Source: Neoarius graeffei
Taxonomy: Eukaryota; Chordata; Actinopteri; Siluriformes; Ariidae
Assembly: GCF_027579695.1 (NCBI RefSeq)
Contig: NC_083572.1
Coordinates: forward strand, 10,760,915 to 10,824,914
Direction of reading: 5' to 3'
Length of the DNA stretch: 64,000 bases
A model generated the notes under the pieces. That model was not told where the DNA came from and made no database searches. It was given only the letters and a program-made list of their open reading frames with translations. Within the stretch, counting starts at the first letter, position 1. Each line of letters starts with the position of its first letter. The position numbers and the translations under genes were made by a program. Positions 46,349 to 57,542 of this stretch are shown here, piece by piece.

Positions 46349-47632
46349 GAGGCCCTTCATATAATCTTTTTTTTTATTCACCTTGTTATCCCGAGATAAC
46401 GACATAATTAATTCAGGATCTCGAGAAAACAACACAACTAATTCGAGATCTCGAGAAAATAAAACCGTTATTCCGAGATAACGACATAATTAATTCAGGA
46501 TCTCGAGAAAACAACACAACTAATTCGAGATCTCGAGAAAACAAAACCGTTATTCCGAGATAACGACATAATTAATTCAGGATCTCGAGAAAACAACACA
46601 ACTAATTCGAAATCTCGAGAAAACAAAACCGTTATTCTGAGATCTCGAGAAAACAAAACAATTATTTCATGATCTCGAGTAAGCAGCTGAGAAATGGTTC
46701 ATTCAGGTGCGCCAAGAGACTTGTGATATGCTGACTTTGAGGCTATTTCTCATTCTGTATAGACGCAACTTTGGTCATTAGAATGTCTGGAATAATCGAT
46801 CACCTAATAAGGCAATATTTTGATCAGGGGTTGACACAGGGAGAATATTGCCTTATTAGGTGATCAATTAGGGCGGCACGGTGGTGTAGTGGTTAGCGCT
46901 GTCGCCTCACAGCAAGAAGGTCCTGGGTTCGAGCCCCGTGGCCGGCGAGGGCCTTTCTGTGTGGAGTTTGCATGTTCTCCCCGTGTCCGCGTGGGTTTCC
47001 TCCGGGTGCTCCGGTTTCCCCCACAGTCCAAAGACATGCAGGTTAGGTTAACTGGTGACTCTAAATTGACCGTAGGTGTGAATGTGAGTGTGAATGGTTG
47101 TCTGTGTCTATGTGTCAGCCCTGTGATGACCTGGCGACTTGTCCAGGGTGTACCCCGCCTTTCGCCCGTAGTCAGCTGGGATAGGCTCCAGCTTGCCTGC
47201 GACCCTGTAGAACAGGATAAAGCGGCTAGAGATAATGAGATGAGATGAGATGAGATGAGGTGATCAATTATTCCAGACATTCTAATGACCAAAGTTGCGT
47301 CTATACAGAATGAGAAATAGCCCCAAAGTCAGCATATCACAAGTCTCTTAGCGCACCTGAATGAACCATTTCTCAGCTGTTTACTCGAGATCATGAAATA
47401 ATTGTTTTGTTTTCTCGAGATCTTGAAATAACGGTTTTGTTTTCTCGAGATCTCGAATTAGTTGTGGTGTTTTCTCGAGATCCTGAATTAATTATGTCGT
47501 TATCTCAGAATAACGATTTTGTTTTCTCGAGATCTCAAATTAGTTGTGTTGTTTTCTCGAGATCCTGAATTAATGATGTCGTTATCTCGGGATAACAAGG
47601 TGAATAAAAAAAGATTATATGAAGGGCCTCTC
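46349..47632. repeat. Giant foldback element with about 470-bp arms
   Basis: AGAGGCCCTTCATATAATC at the left is inverted at the right end. The match continues inward for about 470 bp to a central loop near 46825-46850 (GATCAGGGGTTGACACAGGG). The left arm contains three 82-bp tandem units starting near 46391, 46473 and 46555, each holding CGAGATAACGACATAATTAA and CTCGAG palindromes. A SINE (46871-47257) later interrupted the right arm. No protein is encoded. The flanks show no clear target duplication. Confidence 0.9.
46871..47257 (+). mobile_element. Main SINE family copy inside the foldback
   Basis: A perfect 13-bp duplication AGGTGATCAATTA lies at 46858-46870 and 47258-47270. Pol III boxes are intact; it has the longer 3' variant and a (GAGAT)n tail of five units. 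It is younger than the foldback it splits. Confidence 0.95.
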
Positions 47633-47899
47633 GCGGCTTCCGTAAAAAAAAAAGCAGATTGAAATGTTTAAAAGTGTTATTATACCTAGCAGACAGTAGT
47701 TTCAAAGATACTGAGACAAAAATGTAAAACAAATTAATGCCGTGCAAGCAATTTAGCTAGATTCTTTGTTTTAAGCTTCTTCTTCTTCTTAATTAAACAA
47801 ACAAACAAATAAATAAATAAATATCCAGTGCTGAAATTAGTACTGCCTTATGGATAAAGGAAATCTTGTCCAAGTTTTGACTTCCTTCTGAACTTACCA

Positions 47900-48011
47900 G
47901 GGGTGGGTTTCCCAAAAGCATCGTTAAATGGTAGAGCGAGCATCACAATGAACGCTCTCTCTCCTAGTTAAGCCGCTCTTAACGTTAAGAGGGTTTTGGG
48001 AAACCCACCCC
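47900..48011. repeat. Small MITE, 112-bp hairpin
   Basis: GGGGTGGGTTTCCCAAAA at the left is exactly inverted as TTTTGGGAAACCCACCCC at the right, with an inner TTAACG palindrome. No clear target duplication was found. Confidence 0.8.
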
Positions 48012-48513
48012 GGTTTTCCTGTACCATACGTCATAATCTTAGCTGACAGACATGTAACGATTCGCCTAATTCACAATTCGATTGGATTCATGATATTTTT
48101 GAAAAAATATTAAATGAGGAAAATTTTATGACCAAAAAAGCAACATGTACTGTATTTTCTTATTTTTTTTAATCAACTTAAATATTCATTTTGTTAATTA
48201 AAAAAAACAAAACAAAACTTTGTTTCATTTTCTTAATAGCCAACAATAATTATTTCCCCACATTAAAAAAAAAACTACAACAATGGAGTAAAGTATAATA
48301 CCATATTAAAGCTAAACGGCCTTTCGATTTCATAAAATCGGTGAAATTTAGTTCGCTCTGAAATTTGGTCATTGTGATATATGTTTATTTCTGTAATATC
48401 TCACAAAATATCAGGCCATTCTGTGGCTGGGAAGTTATTTCATTTGAGGGGATTCATGAGCAAATAATGTGCATGAAATCACTCGCTTCGCACAGTCAAG
48501 AAGACAGAGGAAG

Positions 48514-48549
<36 letters not shown>

Positions 48550-50324
48550 CGTGCACAGGTTCACCTTGACCATGCACTGACAATTACATCATTCTGTTGC
48601 TAAATGAACAGCTGATCACACCGAGGTGCTCGCTGACTGCCAATATTTATTAGTTTGGTCCTGCGTTTCCTTTCCTTCGCAACTTTTCTTCTCGTTTTCC
48701 GTTACTGTAGTCTTTGACGGTTCATTTACACACTCACATCCTCCATTTTTCTCTCCTGTTTCAAATTTGTATCCCACGATGCCTTGAGTGAATGGGGAAA
48801 GCCCACCACATGATGCATAAATTGAATTGGGTCATGGTGAAGCAGGAAAAAATAGCGGAGAATTTAAGGCCATGTGGCCTGAAATTCATTAATTATTCTA
48901 TTATAAATAAATAAATAAATAAAATGGGAAGTCTGTGATTCGAATTCAGTAGCTTTTGGTCCACTAAACAAAAATAATTGAGTGTCAGGTAAAATTCTTT
49001 CTATGACCTACACTTGAAAAATTTGAAAGGCAGTCTGCCTTTCACTAAAATATTCCTTTAACTAAAAATGAAAAAAAAAAGCCTTTTCTTAAACTCTTGA
49101 TCATTTGTACTACCTACATTTTGGTTCACTTTTTTTTTTAGCTTTCAACAGTCTGTAAAAACAGAGCTCTGATTTCTTGTTAAATCTATTTGTACAGTCA
49201 GTTGCACAACAGCTCTTTCCCATTTCACGGCAGAAGAGATGTGTTACTTCCGCCTACGTTGAAGTCACATGAATTCCATGCTATTGCACGTTATAGAAAA
49301 ATAAAACATACCCCTTGTTGACTTTTACAAAAGAAAAGTTTGCATTTGGTATGTTGCCAAGTTTGAATTTAGCTACCTTGATGCAACAAGAATTGCACAT
49401 ACTTTCAAATATTACGATCTTCTGCCCTACAGACATCATTCCTGGCTCTTGCTTACATCTGGCAGATTCTGATTTCCTGTTCTTTTTTTTTTTTTATGAA
49501 GTATCATATTCCTAGTTCATGTGCAAATCCTTGCTGTTGTGTTATCCCACCTGGTGTTCACTTTTTTCCATTTCTTTTTCATATTATAGCTTGGATATGC
49601 TGTATTTGCAAATATATAAATACTTCGATGTATGTAGGCTACACCATTTCTGTTATAATGTAGTATTATACAAATGCCATTTCCTTCAATATATGGATCT
49701 AGGTGAGGTAAGAACGTATGCTAATTACCCATGTGTTGCACATATTTGCATTTTTACATATTTACATTGTGCAATCTAGGCTGCTAATATACTGTATGTG
49801 TTGAAAAATGGATATCTGGAGCTCCTTTAGCAGGAAGCTCTGAGTAGATGACTAAAGTGGAGGGGGAATTGAAGTGCAGCGAAGTTACGGCTCATGGCAT
49901 TTCAATTTTCAAGAACCTGTACTCCCACTAACGTAATATCAGCCTGCCCCCTTTGGGGGACACGAGGAAATCTTCCGAATATAAGGTTGTCTGGTTGCTC
50001 TGCTGAATCCAATGAGCGCAGAAGATTGATCTGAAATGGAGTGAAGCACGCAAAAATATAGGTTTGAGCAGAGATTAACTGACTGACACAGCTAATGCTG
50101 TTACTTAAGCTTTTGTCCTGCAGCTTAGGTTTAAAGGAAGCAGAATCCAGTATGTTCTGGTAAAAACAATTTTTTTCCTACACACAGTAAATAAGCTGTC
50201 TGGAGAAAAATATATATATATAAGTGGGTCACATGATCTAATAGCATGGAATCTGGAATCTCAAAGCTGTTGTTACTGGACTGTAAAAAAATTCCACCTA
50301 CAATTTGAGGAAATCTCTGTGAGC
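48012..50324. other. Intronic non-coding stretch with a GT microsatellite
   Basis: A (GT)n run lies at about 48517-48546. Poly-A/T tracts and an AAAT repeat near 48906 are present. I see no exon with convincing splice sites. Confidence 0.45.
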
Positions 50325-51603
50325 ATGGGGATGCCATGGCTTAATGATTAGAGAAGCAGCTTGGGGACCAAAAGGTCCCTGGTTCGAATCCCTGGGCCAG
50401 CAGGAATGGCTGAAGTGCCTTTAAGCAAGGCATCTAACCCCTAACTGCTCTCCAGGCTGTTTGAGGTATGTTGTATGTCGCTCTGGATAAGACTGTCTGC
50501 TACAACCCTGATTCCAAGAAATTTGGGACAAATTGTAAATAAAAATAGAATGCAGTGATGTGGAAGTTTCAAAATTCCATATTTTATTCAGAATAGAACA
50601 TAGATGACATATCAAATGTTTAAATTGAGAAAATGTATCATTTAAAGAGAAAAATTAGGTGATTTTAAATTTCATGACAACAACACATCTCAAAAAAGTT
50701 GGGACAAGGCCATGTTTACCACTGTGAGACATCCCCTTTTCTCTTTACAACAGTCTGTAAACGTCTGGGGACTGAGGAGACAAGTTGCTCAAGTTTAGGG
50801 ATAGGAATGTTAACCCATTCTTGTCTAATGTAGGATTCTAGTTGCTCAACTGTCTTAGGTCTTTTTTGTCGTATCTTCCATTTTATGATGCGCCAAATGT
50901 TTTCTATGGGTGAAAGATCTGGACTGCAGGCTGGCCAGTTCAGTACCCAGACCCTTCTTCTACACATCCATGATGGTGTACTGTAATTGATGCAGTATGT
51001 GGTTTGGCATTGTCATGTTGGAAAATGCAAGGTCTTCCCTGAAAGAGACGTCGTCTGGATGGGAGCATATGTTGCTCTAGAACCTGGATATACCTTTCAG
51101 CATTGATGGTGTCTTTCCAGATGTGTAAGCTGCCCATGTCACACGCACTAATGCAACCCCATACCATCAGAGATGCAGGCTTCTGAACTAAGCGCCAGGG
51201 GCGTAACTAGGCCTTTTTTACTGGGGCACGTGCCCCAGTAAAAATCAGCTGTGCCCCAGTAAGAAAATGTTGAAAGATTTTCGTAACAAACTAGTTTCTT
51301 TGGCAGATCATTTATCTACTGTAAGTTGTAGGACAGAGTGTGTTTCAAACTTCTATCGCCTCTTCTTTCTAACTAATTTTCTGATTGGTCTGGGAGATTC
51401 TCACTGTAAACATAGCGTGTATGCAGCGTGCCATGAGTCCATTTAGCCTACTGGAGAGATGAGTCTACTCTTTGGATGAGTCAGAGAACGGGCTCTGGAT
51501 GAGTTAAGGTAGCGCGAAGTTTTTGCAACAAAACTAAGCAAACCATATTCTAACAAACCCATTAAACTACATCGAATTAAACGATATTAAATTACTTTTC
51601 CAG

Positions 51604-51682
51604 ATGGATATTAGACAATTCTTCTCACAAAGCAGAGACAGGGGCAGGGAAACAGTGACAGATGAGGAGGAGGGTGAGAGAG
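51604..51682 (+). pseudogene. Possible first exon of a hAT transposase
   Basis: ATG opens MDIRQFFSQSRDRGRETV and the segment ends at GAGAG|GTAAGA, a good donor. The D-I-R-x-F-F start followed by charged residues resembles ZMYM/TTF-type hAT proteins. It leaves with one base (phase 1), which would not join the second segment at 52621 in its D-I-R-x-F-F frame, so these are either alternative starts or decayed exons. Confidence 0.45.
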
Positions 51683-52056
51683 GTAAGATTAAGGTTGTAG
51701 GCCATAGTTCAAATTACGGGGGGTACTGGGGGGTACTATACCCCCCAATGAAGACCCAGTACCCCCCAAAGAGACAAAAATATAAGTTTTGGGGGGGTCC
51801 GATATTTTTTCTGATATTGTGAAAAGGAACATATAATTCAAACCAACTCCCATTCGGCATTCTTATTGTAGGAACATTTTAATGTAAATCAATTTCAGAC
51901 AGACACCCCTATTGTGGACCATACCATTTTTAGTCACCACAGCGCTACACAGCAAATTTGGCACACAGGCCCATCCTGTGTGTGTGATTAGGCACAAGAA
52001 GTTCTGATGTAGGCCTAGCAAAGCCTATGTAAAATTACAATCAGAACTTCTGGGGA

Positions 52057-52433
52057 GGGCGGCACGGTGGTGTAGTGGTTAGCGCTGTTGCCTCACAGCA
52101 AGAAGGTCCGGGTTCGGGCCCCGTGGCCGGCGAGGGCCTTTCTGTGTGGAGTTTGCATGTTCTCCCCGTGTCCACGTGGGTTTCCTCCGGGTGCTCCGGT
52201 TTCCCCCACAGTCCAAAGACATGCAGGTTAGGTTAACTGGTGACTCTAAGTTGACCGTAGGTGTGAATGTGAGTGTGAATGGTTGTCTGTGTCTATGTGT
52301 CAGCCCTGTGATGACCTGGCGACTTGTCCAGGGTGTACCCCGCCTTTCGCCCGTAGTCAGTTGGGATAGGCTCCAGCTTGCCTGCGACCCTGTAGAACAG
52401 GATAAAGCGGCTAGAGATAATGAGATGAGATGA
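52057..52433 (+). mobile_element. Main SINE family copy, innermost layer of the nest
   Basis: Flanks GAACTTCTGGGGA (52044-52056) and GAACCTCTGGGGA (52434-52446) differ at one base. The head is intact except for a T in CTGTTGCC; it has the longer 3' variant. Confidence 0.93.
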
Positions 52434-52620
52434 GAACCTCTGGGGACTGGGGGCAACATAAAAAGAGCCAGGTAGTAGGCTAGCCTAGGCAAAATAGCAT
52501 AGTACTGTACATATGCGAGTATTTGAATTTGTTTTCTATTGTTTTTACTTACATTCCTTTTGTATTATTTTTAAGATAGTCATAGTTTCATCTGAGTACC
52601 CTGTTTGATTTTATTCACAG

Positions 52621-52687
52621 AGACAGTAGGCCAAACATGAGGAAAAGAAAAGGGCCAGACATCAGGCATTTTTTTGGTGCTAAAAGA
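52621..52687 (+). pseudogene. Second D-I-R-x-F-F exon-like segment in the hAT
   Basis: After an acceptor TTATTCACAG the frame reads MRKRKGPDIRHFFGAKR and meets GTAAGT at 52688. Such K/R-rich D-I-R-x-F-F openings are found in hAT-derived proteins. No catalytic exon follows. Confidence 0.4.
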
Positions 52688-53381
52688 GTAAGTAGTAAAT
52701 ATTAGCACTAAGATCTACAGACAATTCCAGTACGAGTGTAGGTGCAGTTAGGTTTTATACACTGTTCATGTGAATAAAGAAAATGGGTTCCCAGCAGACA
52801 GGAGAGGCACAGCAGGATGAAAGAGAGCAAGACATTCAGCAGGACTGTTCTGCATGTGTGTATATACTGTATGTGACTCATTTGTAGTGTTGATACCCAG
52901 TTTGTTCTGACAAAGAAGGTTATCAGGTTGTACTGCTGTTTTTCTTCTGTGGTAGTACTGTATGGTTTGTCATGCTTCTTCATGACATTAAAAATTATTG
53001 TTCAGAGTTATTGTGTTGAGTTACTGACACCGACTTCCATAGGCGAGATGGGACGGGACCGGGGGGCGATTGATATGATAGACCATGATGGTACCCCCCA
53101 ATTATGGTGGGGTAATTCGCACTCTGTTGTAGGCTATGTGCTAGTCAGTCATAACTAACCAGCTAAGTTCGTGAATCGTGAGAGTTGAGGTGACACGTTT
53201 AGCATCAGCATGCATTAAAAGCCCAAATGCCAACAATACATTTTTGGGGGACTGGGATGTGTTTTCCGTCTCGTTGACCTATTCCTCGCATAACTTCATC
53301 CACGAGAGCATGAGAATTATCCACTTTGCATAGGTTGGGGACAGGAATGTTAAGGTGCATTGGGGGGGGGCAGGGGGGCAT

Positions 53382-53382
<1 letters not shown>

Positions 53383-53414
<32 letters not shown>

Positions 53415-53423
53415 GGGGGGGGC
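53383..53423 (+). repeat. (GT)n plus poly-G tract
   Basis: About twelve GT units are followed by a run of 12-13 G near the right end of the hAT. Confidence 0.9.
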
Positions 53424-54906
53424 AGTGCCCCAGTAAAGCTTAATTCCTAGTGATGCCCCTGCTGAGCGCTGATAACAACTTGGGTCGTCCTTCTCCTCTT
53501 TAGTCCGAATGACACGGCGTCCCTGATTTCCATAAAGAATTTTAAATTTTGATTCGTCTTACCACAGAACAGTTTTCCACTTTGCCACAGTCCATTTTAA
53601 ATGAGCCTTGGCCCAGAGAAGACGTCTGCGCTTCTGGATCGTGTTTAGATACGGCTTCTTCTTTGAACTATAGAGTTTTAGCTGGCAACGGCGGATGGCA
53701 CGGTGAATTGTGTTCACAGATAATGTTCTCTGGAAATATTCCTGAGCCCATTTTGTGATTTCCAATACAGAAGCATGCCTGTATGTGATGCAGTGCCGTC
53801 TAAGGGCCCGAAGATCACGGGCACCCAGTATGGTTTTCCGGCCTTGACCCTTACGCACAGAGATTCTTCCAGATTCTCTGAATCTTTTGATGATATTATG
53901 CACTGTAGATGATGATATGTTCAAACTCTTTGCAATTTTACACCGTCGAACTCCTTTCTGATATTGCTCCACTATTTGTTGGCGCAGAATTAGGGGGATT
54001 GGTGATCCTCTTCCCATCTTTACTTCTGAGAGCCGCTGCCACTCCAAGATGCTCTTTTTATACCCAGTCATGTTAATGACCTATTGCCAATTGACCTAAT
54101 GAGTTGCAGTTTGGTCCTCCAGCTGTTCCTTTTTTGTAATTTTAACTTTTCCAGCCTCTTATTGCCCCGTCCCAACTTTTTTGAGATGTGTTGCTGTCAT
54201 GAAATTTCAAATGAGCCAATATTTGGCATGAAATTTCAAAATGTCTCACTTTCGACATTTGATATGTTGTCTATGTTCTATTGTGAATACAATATCAGTT
54301 TTTGAGATTTGTAAATTATTGCATTCTGTTTTTATTTACAATTTGTACTTTGTCCCAACGTTTTTGGAATCGGGGTTGTACATGGCTGTAATGTAATGTA
54401 AACTAAACCTGTTATGAACCCAAATATTCTTGAATTAATTGAAAAGTCCATGTCATAGCATTTGAGTTCTTGAACCCACCTGTTCAAGCGGGCCATGGCA
54501 GGGTCACTGAACCAGTATACAGTGATCACACTCGTAAAACAAACTGGACTTTGAAGCTCAAATATGCCTGGACATGGTATGCATCACCTCAAGTGAGTCT
54601 GTCCATCCATCCATCTTCTGCCGCTTATCTGGGTCCAGGTTGCGAGGGTAACAGCCTAAGCAGAGCTGCCCAGACTTCCCTCTCCCTAGCCACCTCCACC
54701 AGCTCTTCTGGGGGAATACTGAGGCATTCCCAGGCCAGCAGAGATATGTAATCTCTCCAGCGTGTCCCGGGTCTGCCCCGGGTTCTCCTCCCAGTGGGGC
54801 ATGCCCAGAAAGCCTCCCAGGGAGGTGTCTAGGGGGCATCCTAACAAAGTGCCCGAACCACCTTAACTGACTCCTTTTGATGTGGAGGAGCAGCAGTTCT
54901 ACTCTG

Positions 54907-56113
54907 TTCAGTTCAAGTTTTATTTGTCACATATAATTACAAGTAATTACAGTGAAATTCTTATGTACCTTAGGTCGTTGAGAGTATAAAAATATAGAGA
55001 TAAGATAAATTAAAAACAATAGAAATAAAGGAAAAAAAACCCTCTAAAACTATATATTAATGAGTGGAAATATGGCAGAGATGTGATGATTGTGTGGTTA
55101 CGAGTCCTTAAAGTCCAAAGTGCAGTAGTGCATAGTAGTGTACCTTGTTATCATTATGAAGGGTTCAACAGTCTGATGGCCTGAGGGAAGAAGCTCCTCC
55201 TCATCCTCTCAGTGTTGGCCTTCAGCTGTCAGTAGTGTCTCCCTGAAGGCAGCAGGGAGAACAGTCTATTATTTGGGTGGCTGGGGTTGCTGGCGATCTT
55301 CTTGGCTCTGTCCCTGCAGCGGTTGGAATAAATGTCCGGCAGGTTAGGGAGGGTGGTCCTGATGGTTCTCTCAGCAGAGCGAATCACCCTCCTGAGAGCC
55401 AGCTGGTCTCTCCTGGTGGTGCTTCCCATCCAGTTAGTGATGCTCCCACTCAGGACACTCTCAGTAGTGCAGGAGTAAAAGTTCCTTTGTACCCTGAGTG
55501 GGAGTTTGAAGTCCTTCAGTCTCATTAAGAAGTAGAGGCGCTGGCGGCCTTTCTTAACCAGGGTGTTTGTGTGACAGGACCAAGAGAGGTCCTGTGAGAT
55601 GTGGACACCCAGGTATTTGAAATTGTCCACTCTCTCTACCTGGGCCCCATTGATGCAGATGGGTTGGAGGTCCTTCTGCTGCTTCCTGCTGAAGTCCACT
55701 ATCAGCTCCTTCGTTTTGCTGATGTTGAGTGTGAGGTTGTTCTCCTCACTCCAGTCTGCGAGATATTTAATCTCGGTCCGGTAGACAGACTCATCGTTAT
55801 TGGAGATGAGGCCCACCACAGCTGTATCATCAGCAAACTTAATGATGGTGTTGGAGTCTGAAGTGGCCATACAGTCATGAGTGTACAGGGAGTACAGCAA
55901 AGGGCTCAGAACGCATCCTTGGGGGGAACCAGTGTTGAGGGTGAGGGGAGATGAAGTGTGGTGGCCTACACGTACCACCTGTGGTCTGCCTGTAAGGAAG
56001 CTGTGGATCCACCGGCACAATGAGGGGTGCAGTCTGAGATCACTCAGTTTTTGGACCAGCCTGGAGGGGATTATGGTGTTAAACGCTGAGCTGTAGTCAA
56101 CGAACAGCTGTCT
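54907..56113 (-). mobile_element. L2/Rex1-type LINE, 5' truncated
   Basis: The 3' end on plus is TTTTATTTGTCACATATAAT. It inserted into the LINE above, whose target sequence is CAGCAGTTCTACTCT on one side and GAGTCTCTCCTGAATGACC on the other. The 5' truncation point is just upstream of [12 protein letters not shown], typical of incomplete reverse transcription. Confidence 0.85.
55229..56113 (-). pseudogene. LINE reverse transcriptase, open but lacking its N-terminus
   Basis: Motifs are [28 protein letters not shown], the catalytic [22 protein letters not shown] and [14 protein letters not shown], ending in [14 protein letters not shown] before a stop at 55229. The first RT motifs and any endonuclease are missing. 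The lack of internal stops suggests a fairly recent insertion. Confidence 0.88.
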
Positions 56114-56528
56114 GAGTCTGAGTCTCTCCTGAATGACCAAGCTTCTCACCCTGTCTCAAAGGGAGAGCCCGGCCACCCTGCGGAGAAAACTCATTTCGAT
56201 CCCCTGTATCCGCGATCTCATTCTTTCGGTCACTACCCATAGCTCGTGACCATGGGTGAGGGTGAGAACCAGTAAACTGAGAATGAGTAGACCCTTTGTT
56301 AAATAAATGAGTTCTACCTTTATGACTCAGCATCTTCTAAAATAGCACTTGATCCAGCACATTCAACTACAGAATACAGGATATATATTTTTTTATTTTG
56401 TGCACTGACAGTTACTCATTGCGCATAACAAGCAACAAGATACTCAATCGAGGTCAAGAACTCATAATGTGGGTGCAAATTATAGGCTAGAATTCATTAT
56501 TTTGAATGTTCAAATTAATAAAACAATT

Positions 56529-57004
56529 AACAGTTATTCCACTCAATCTCATCGTACACGACCTGATGGCTGACGAGGCGCGTATAAGCCATGCACGACG
56601 AGATTGAGTGGAATAACTGTTTTATTCTATCCACATTCACTGGATTTTGCGAAACAGAGCATTTTTTTTTTTTTTTTTGCAAATTTGATGAATAAAAACT
56701 TTGTACAAAACGTCCGACAAAATCATTTCCACTTAGAATGTAAACAAACCGGCAAAATGACAGTAGCAATTTGTGAAAAATGCTATAATAATAATTCTTG
56801 ATTTTTTTTTAAATATATGTTCTTACCATCAAATACTTATATTCCTTTTTTTATTTTTTATGGTTTCATTTTCAAGAAGTTTTTATTTCATTCTCGGTTG
56901 GTTCAGCAACAGGCTCCGCCATTTTGTTTTTCTCTACTCACTGTAGCCTAGTAGTAGAGTAGCCAATCAGAGAACGCGCTTGCTCATATCCAGTGAACGT
57001 GGAT
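56529..57004. repeat. Two abutting foldbacks (MITE-like)
   Basis: The arms AACAGTTATTCCACTCAATC (56529) and its inverse ending at 56621 form a short hairpin. Directly next, ATCCACATTCACTGGAT (56629-56645) is inverted as ATCCAGTGAACGTGGAT (56988-57004) with one mismatch. The interior is AT-rich. Families are not recognised. Confidence 0.75.
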
Positions 57005-57542
57005 CGAATCATGCCTGTTATTCATTTGATGGACAAATGGTTTAAAGGATAAGCTGACCAAACACTCATCTGTGATGGTTATAGCTCTGCTCAAATTAAT
57101 TTATAATTCTATCCATCAATAATTCAGTCTTGGAGATGTCTCTGTCTCCTCCATGAACTTTATAAGGAATTAATTAGCAATGTCATATTTATGTATTTAA
57201 TATCAGCCTTAGCCTTAAATGTCAAACCATCATCGGAAAAACGTGCATTTCACCAGTATACATCGTGGTTACAGCAAAGTGGCACTGGACTTCAGACCCG
57301 TTTTCTCGAGCAAAAAAAAAATGAGCTAAAGCCAAAGGTTAGATTCATGGGTAAACTTTCATGTGCAACTTTCTAAGTAGTATGAAATCCTGCAGGTAAT
57401 TAAATCCTCACTACGCTCGCTTATCTCAACTCGAAATCACAACACTCTTGAAATCACAGTGATGATTCATACATACTCAAGCTATGAGATAAATAAGATG
57501 AAAGGTTCTTCCACTGTGTGTACGTGGGTGGATGTGAGTTAC

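Larger units (their letters stand above)
51196..53461 (+). mobile_element. hAT transposon, 2266 bp, with decayed exons
   Basis: The ends are CAGGGGCGTAACTAGG and, inverted, CAGGGGCATCACTAGG. The 8-bp duplication is CTAAGCGC (51188-51195) against CTGAGCGC (53462-53469), with one mismatch. It contains two short exon-like segments with a D-I-R-x-F-F motif, as at the start of ZMYM/TTF-type hAT transposases, but no catalytic body. A SINE (52057-52433) and a GT/G tract are inside. Confidence 0.88.
50716..54017 (-). pseudogene. Tc1 transposase in two pieces around a hAT
   Basis: The N-terminal piece (54017 down to 53470) is open from MGRGSPIPLILRQQIVEQYQ through the first Asp region (KTVLW, then SDESK in the adjoining sequence). 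The C-terminal piece (51187 to 50716) reads MVWGCISACDMGSLHIWKD, QHDNAKPH and SPDLSPIENIW to KRKGDVSQW. It has a frame slip near 50960, where the WLRRRRVRVLNW region differs from the other copy. The hAT splits it after the KDDPSCYQR region. Confidence 0.9.
50503..54378 (-). mobile_element. Tc1/mariner transposon split by a hAT
   Basis: The inverted ends CAACCCTGATTCC and GGAATCGGGGTTG are each bordered by TA (50501-50502, 54379-54380). It is the same family as 18152-19655 but complete at both ends. Without the hAT at 51196-53461 and its duplication the length is about 1.6 kb. Confidence 0.93.
50325..54401 (+). mobile_element. tRNA-derived SINE of another family, split by a Tc1
   Basis: The tRNA-like head has ATGGCTTAATGATTAGAG and a perfect B box GGTTCGAATCC at 50391. 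The 3' part GTATGTCGCTCTGGATAAGA is nearly the same as the LINE tail at 22680-22720. The tail stops at the TA of the Tc1 insertion (50501) and resumes at 54381 with CATGGCTGTAATGTAATG. It is the outermost layer of the four-level nest. Confidence 0.85.
54598..56270 (-). mobile_element. Non-LTR retrotransposon 3' region, split by another LINE
   Basis: The 3' end at 54598-54902 starts with CCATCCATCCATCTTCTGCC on plus and encodes on minus fragments such as KSGQLCLGCYPRNLDPD. The sequence resumes at about 56114-56270 with TGACCAAGCTTCTCACCCTG and CTCGTGACCATGGGTGAGGG. This matches a fish LINE type with a GATGG tail. The clade (RTE- or L1-like) is not decided. Confidence 0.65.

Noticed and set aside
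50391-50401. tRNA gene suggested by the GGTTCGAATCC box and tRNA-like heads of the SINEs
   Set aside because: The anticodon arm and acceptor stem do not pair properly, and the heads are followed by SINE bodies and tails.
54084-54305. A 73-codon frame similar to one at 18225-18446, as a conserved small protein
   Set aside because: Both lie in the terminal regions of the same Tc1 family, so the similarity is repeat-derived.
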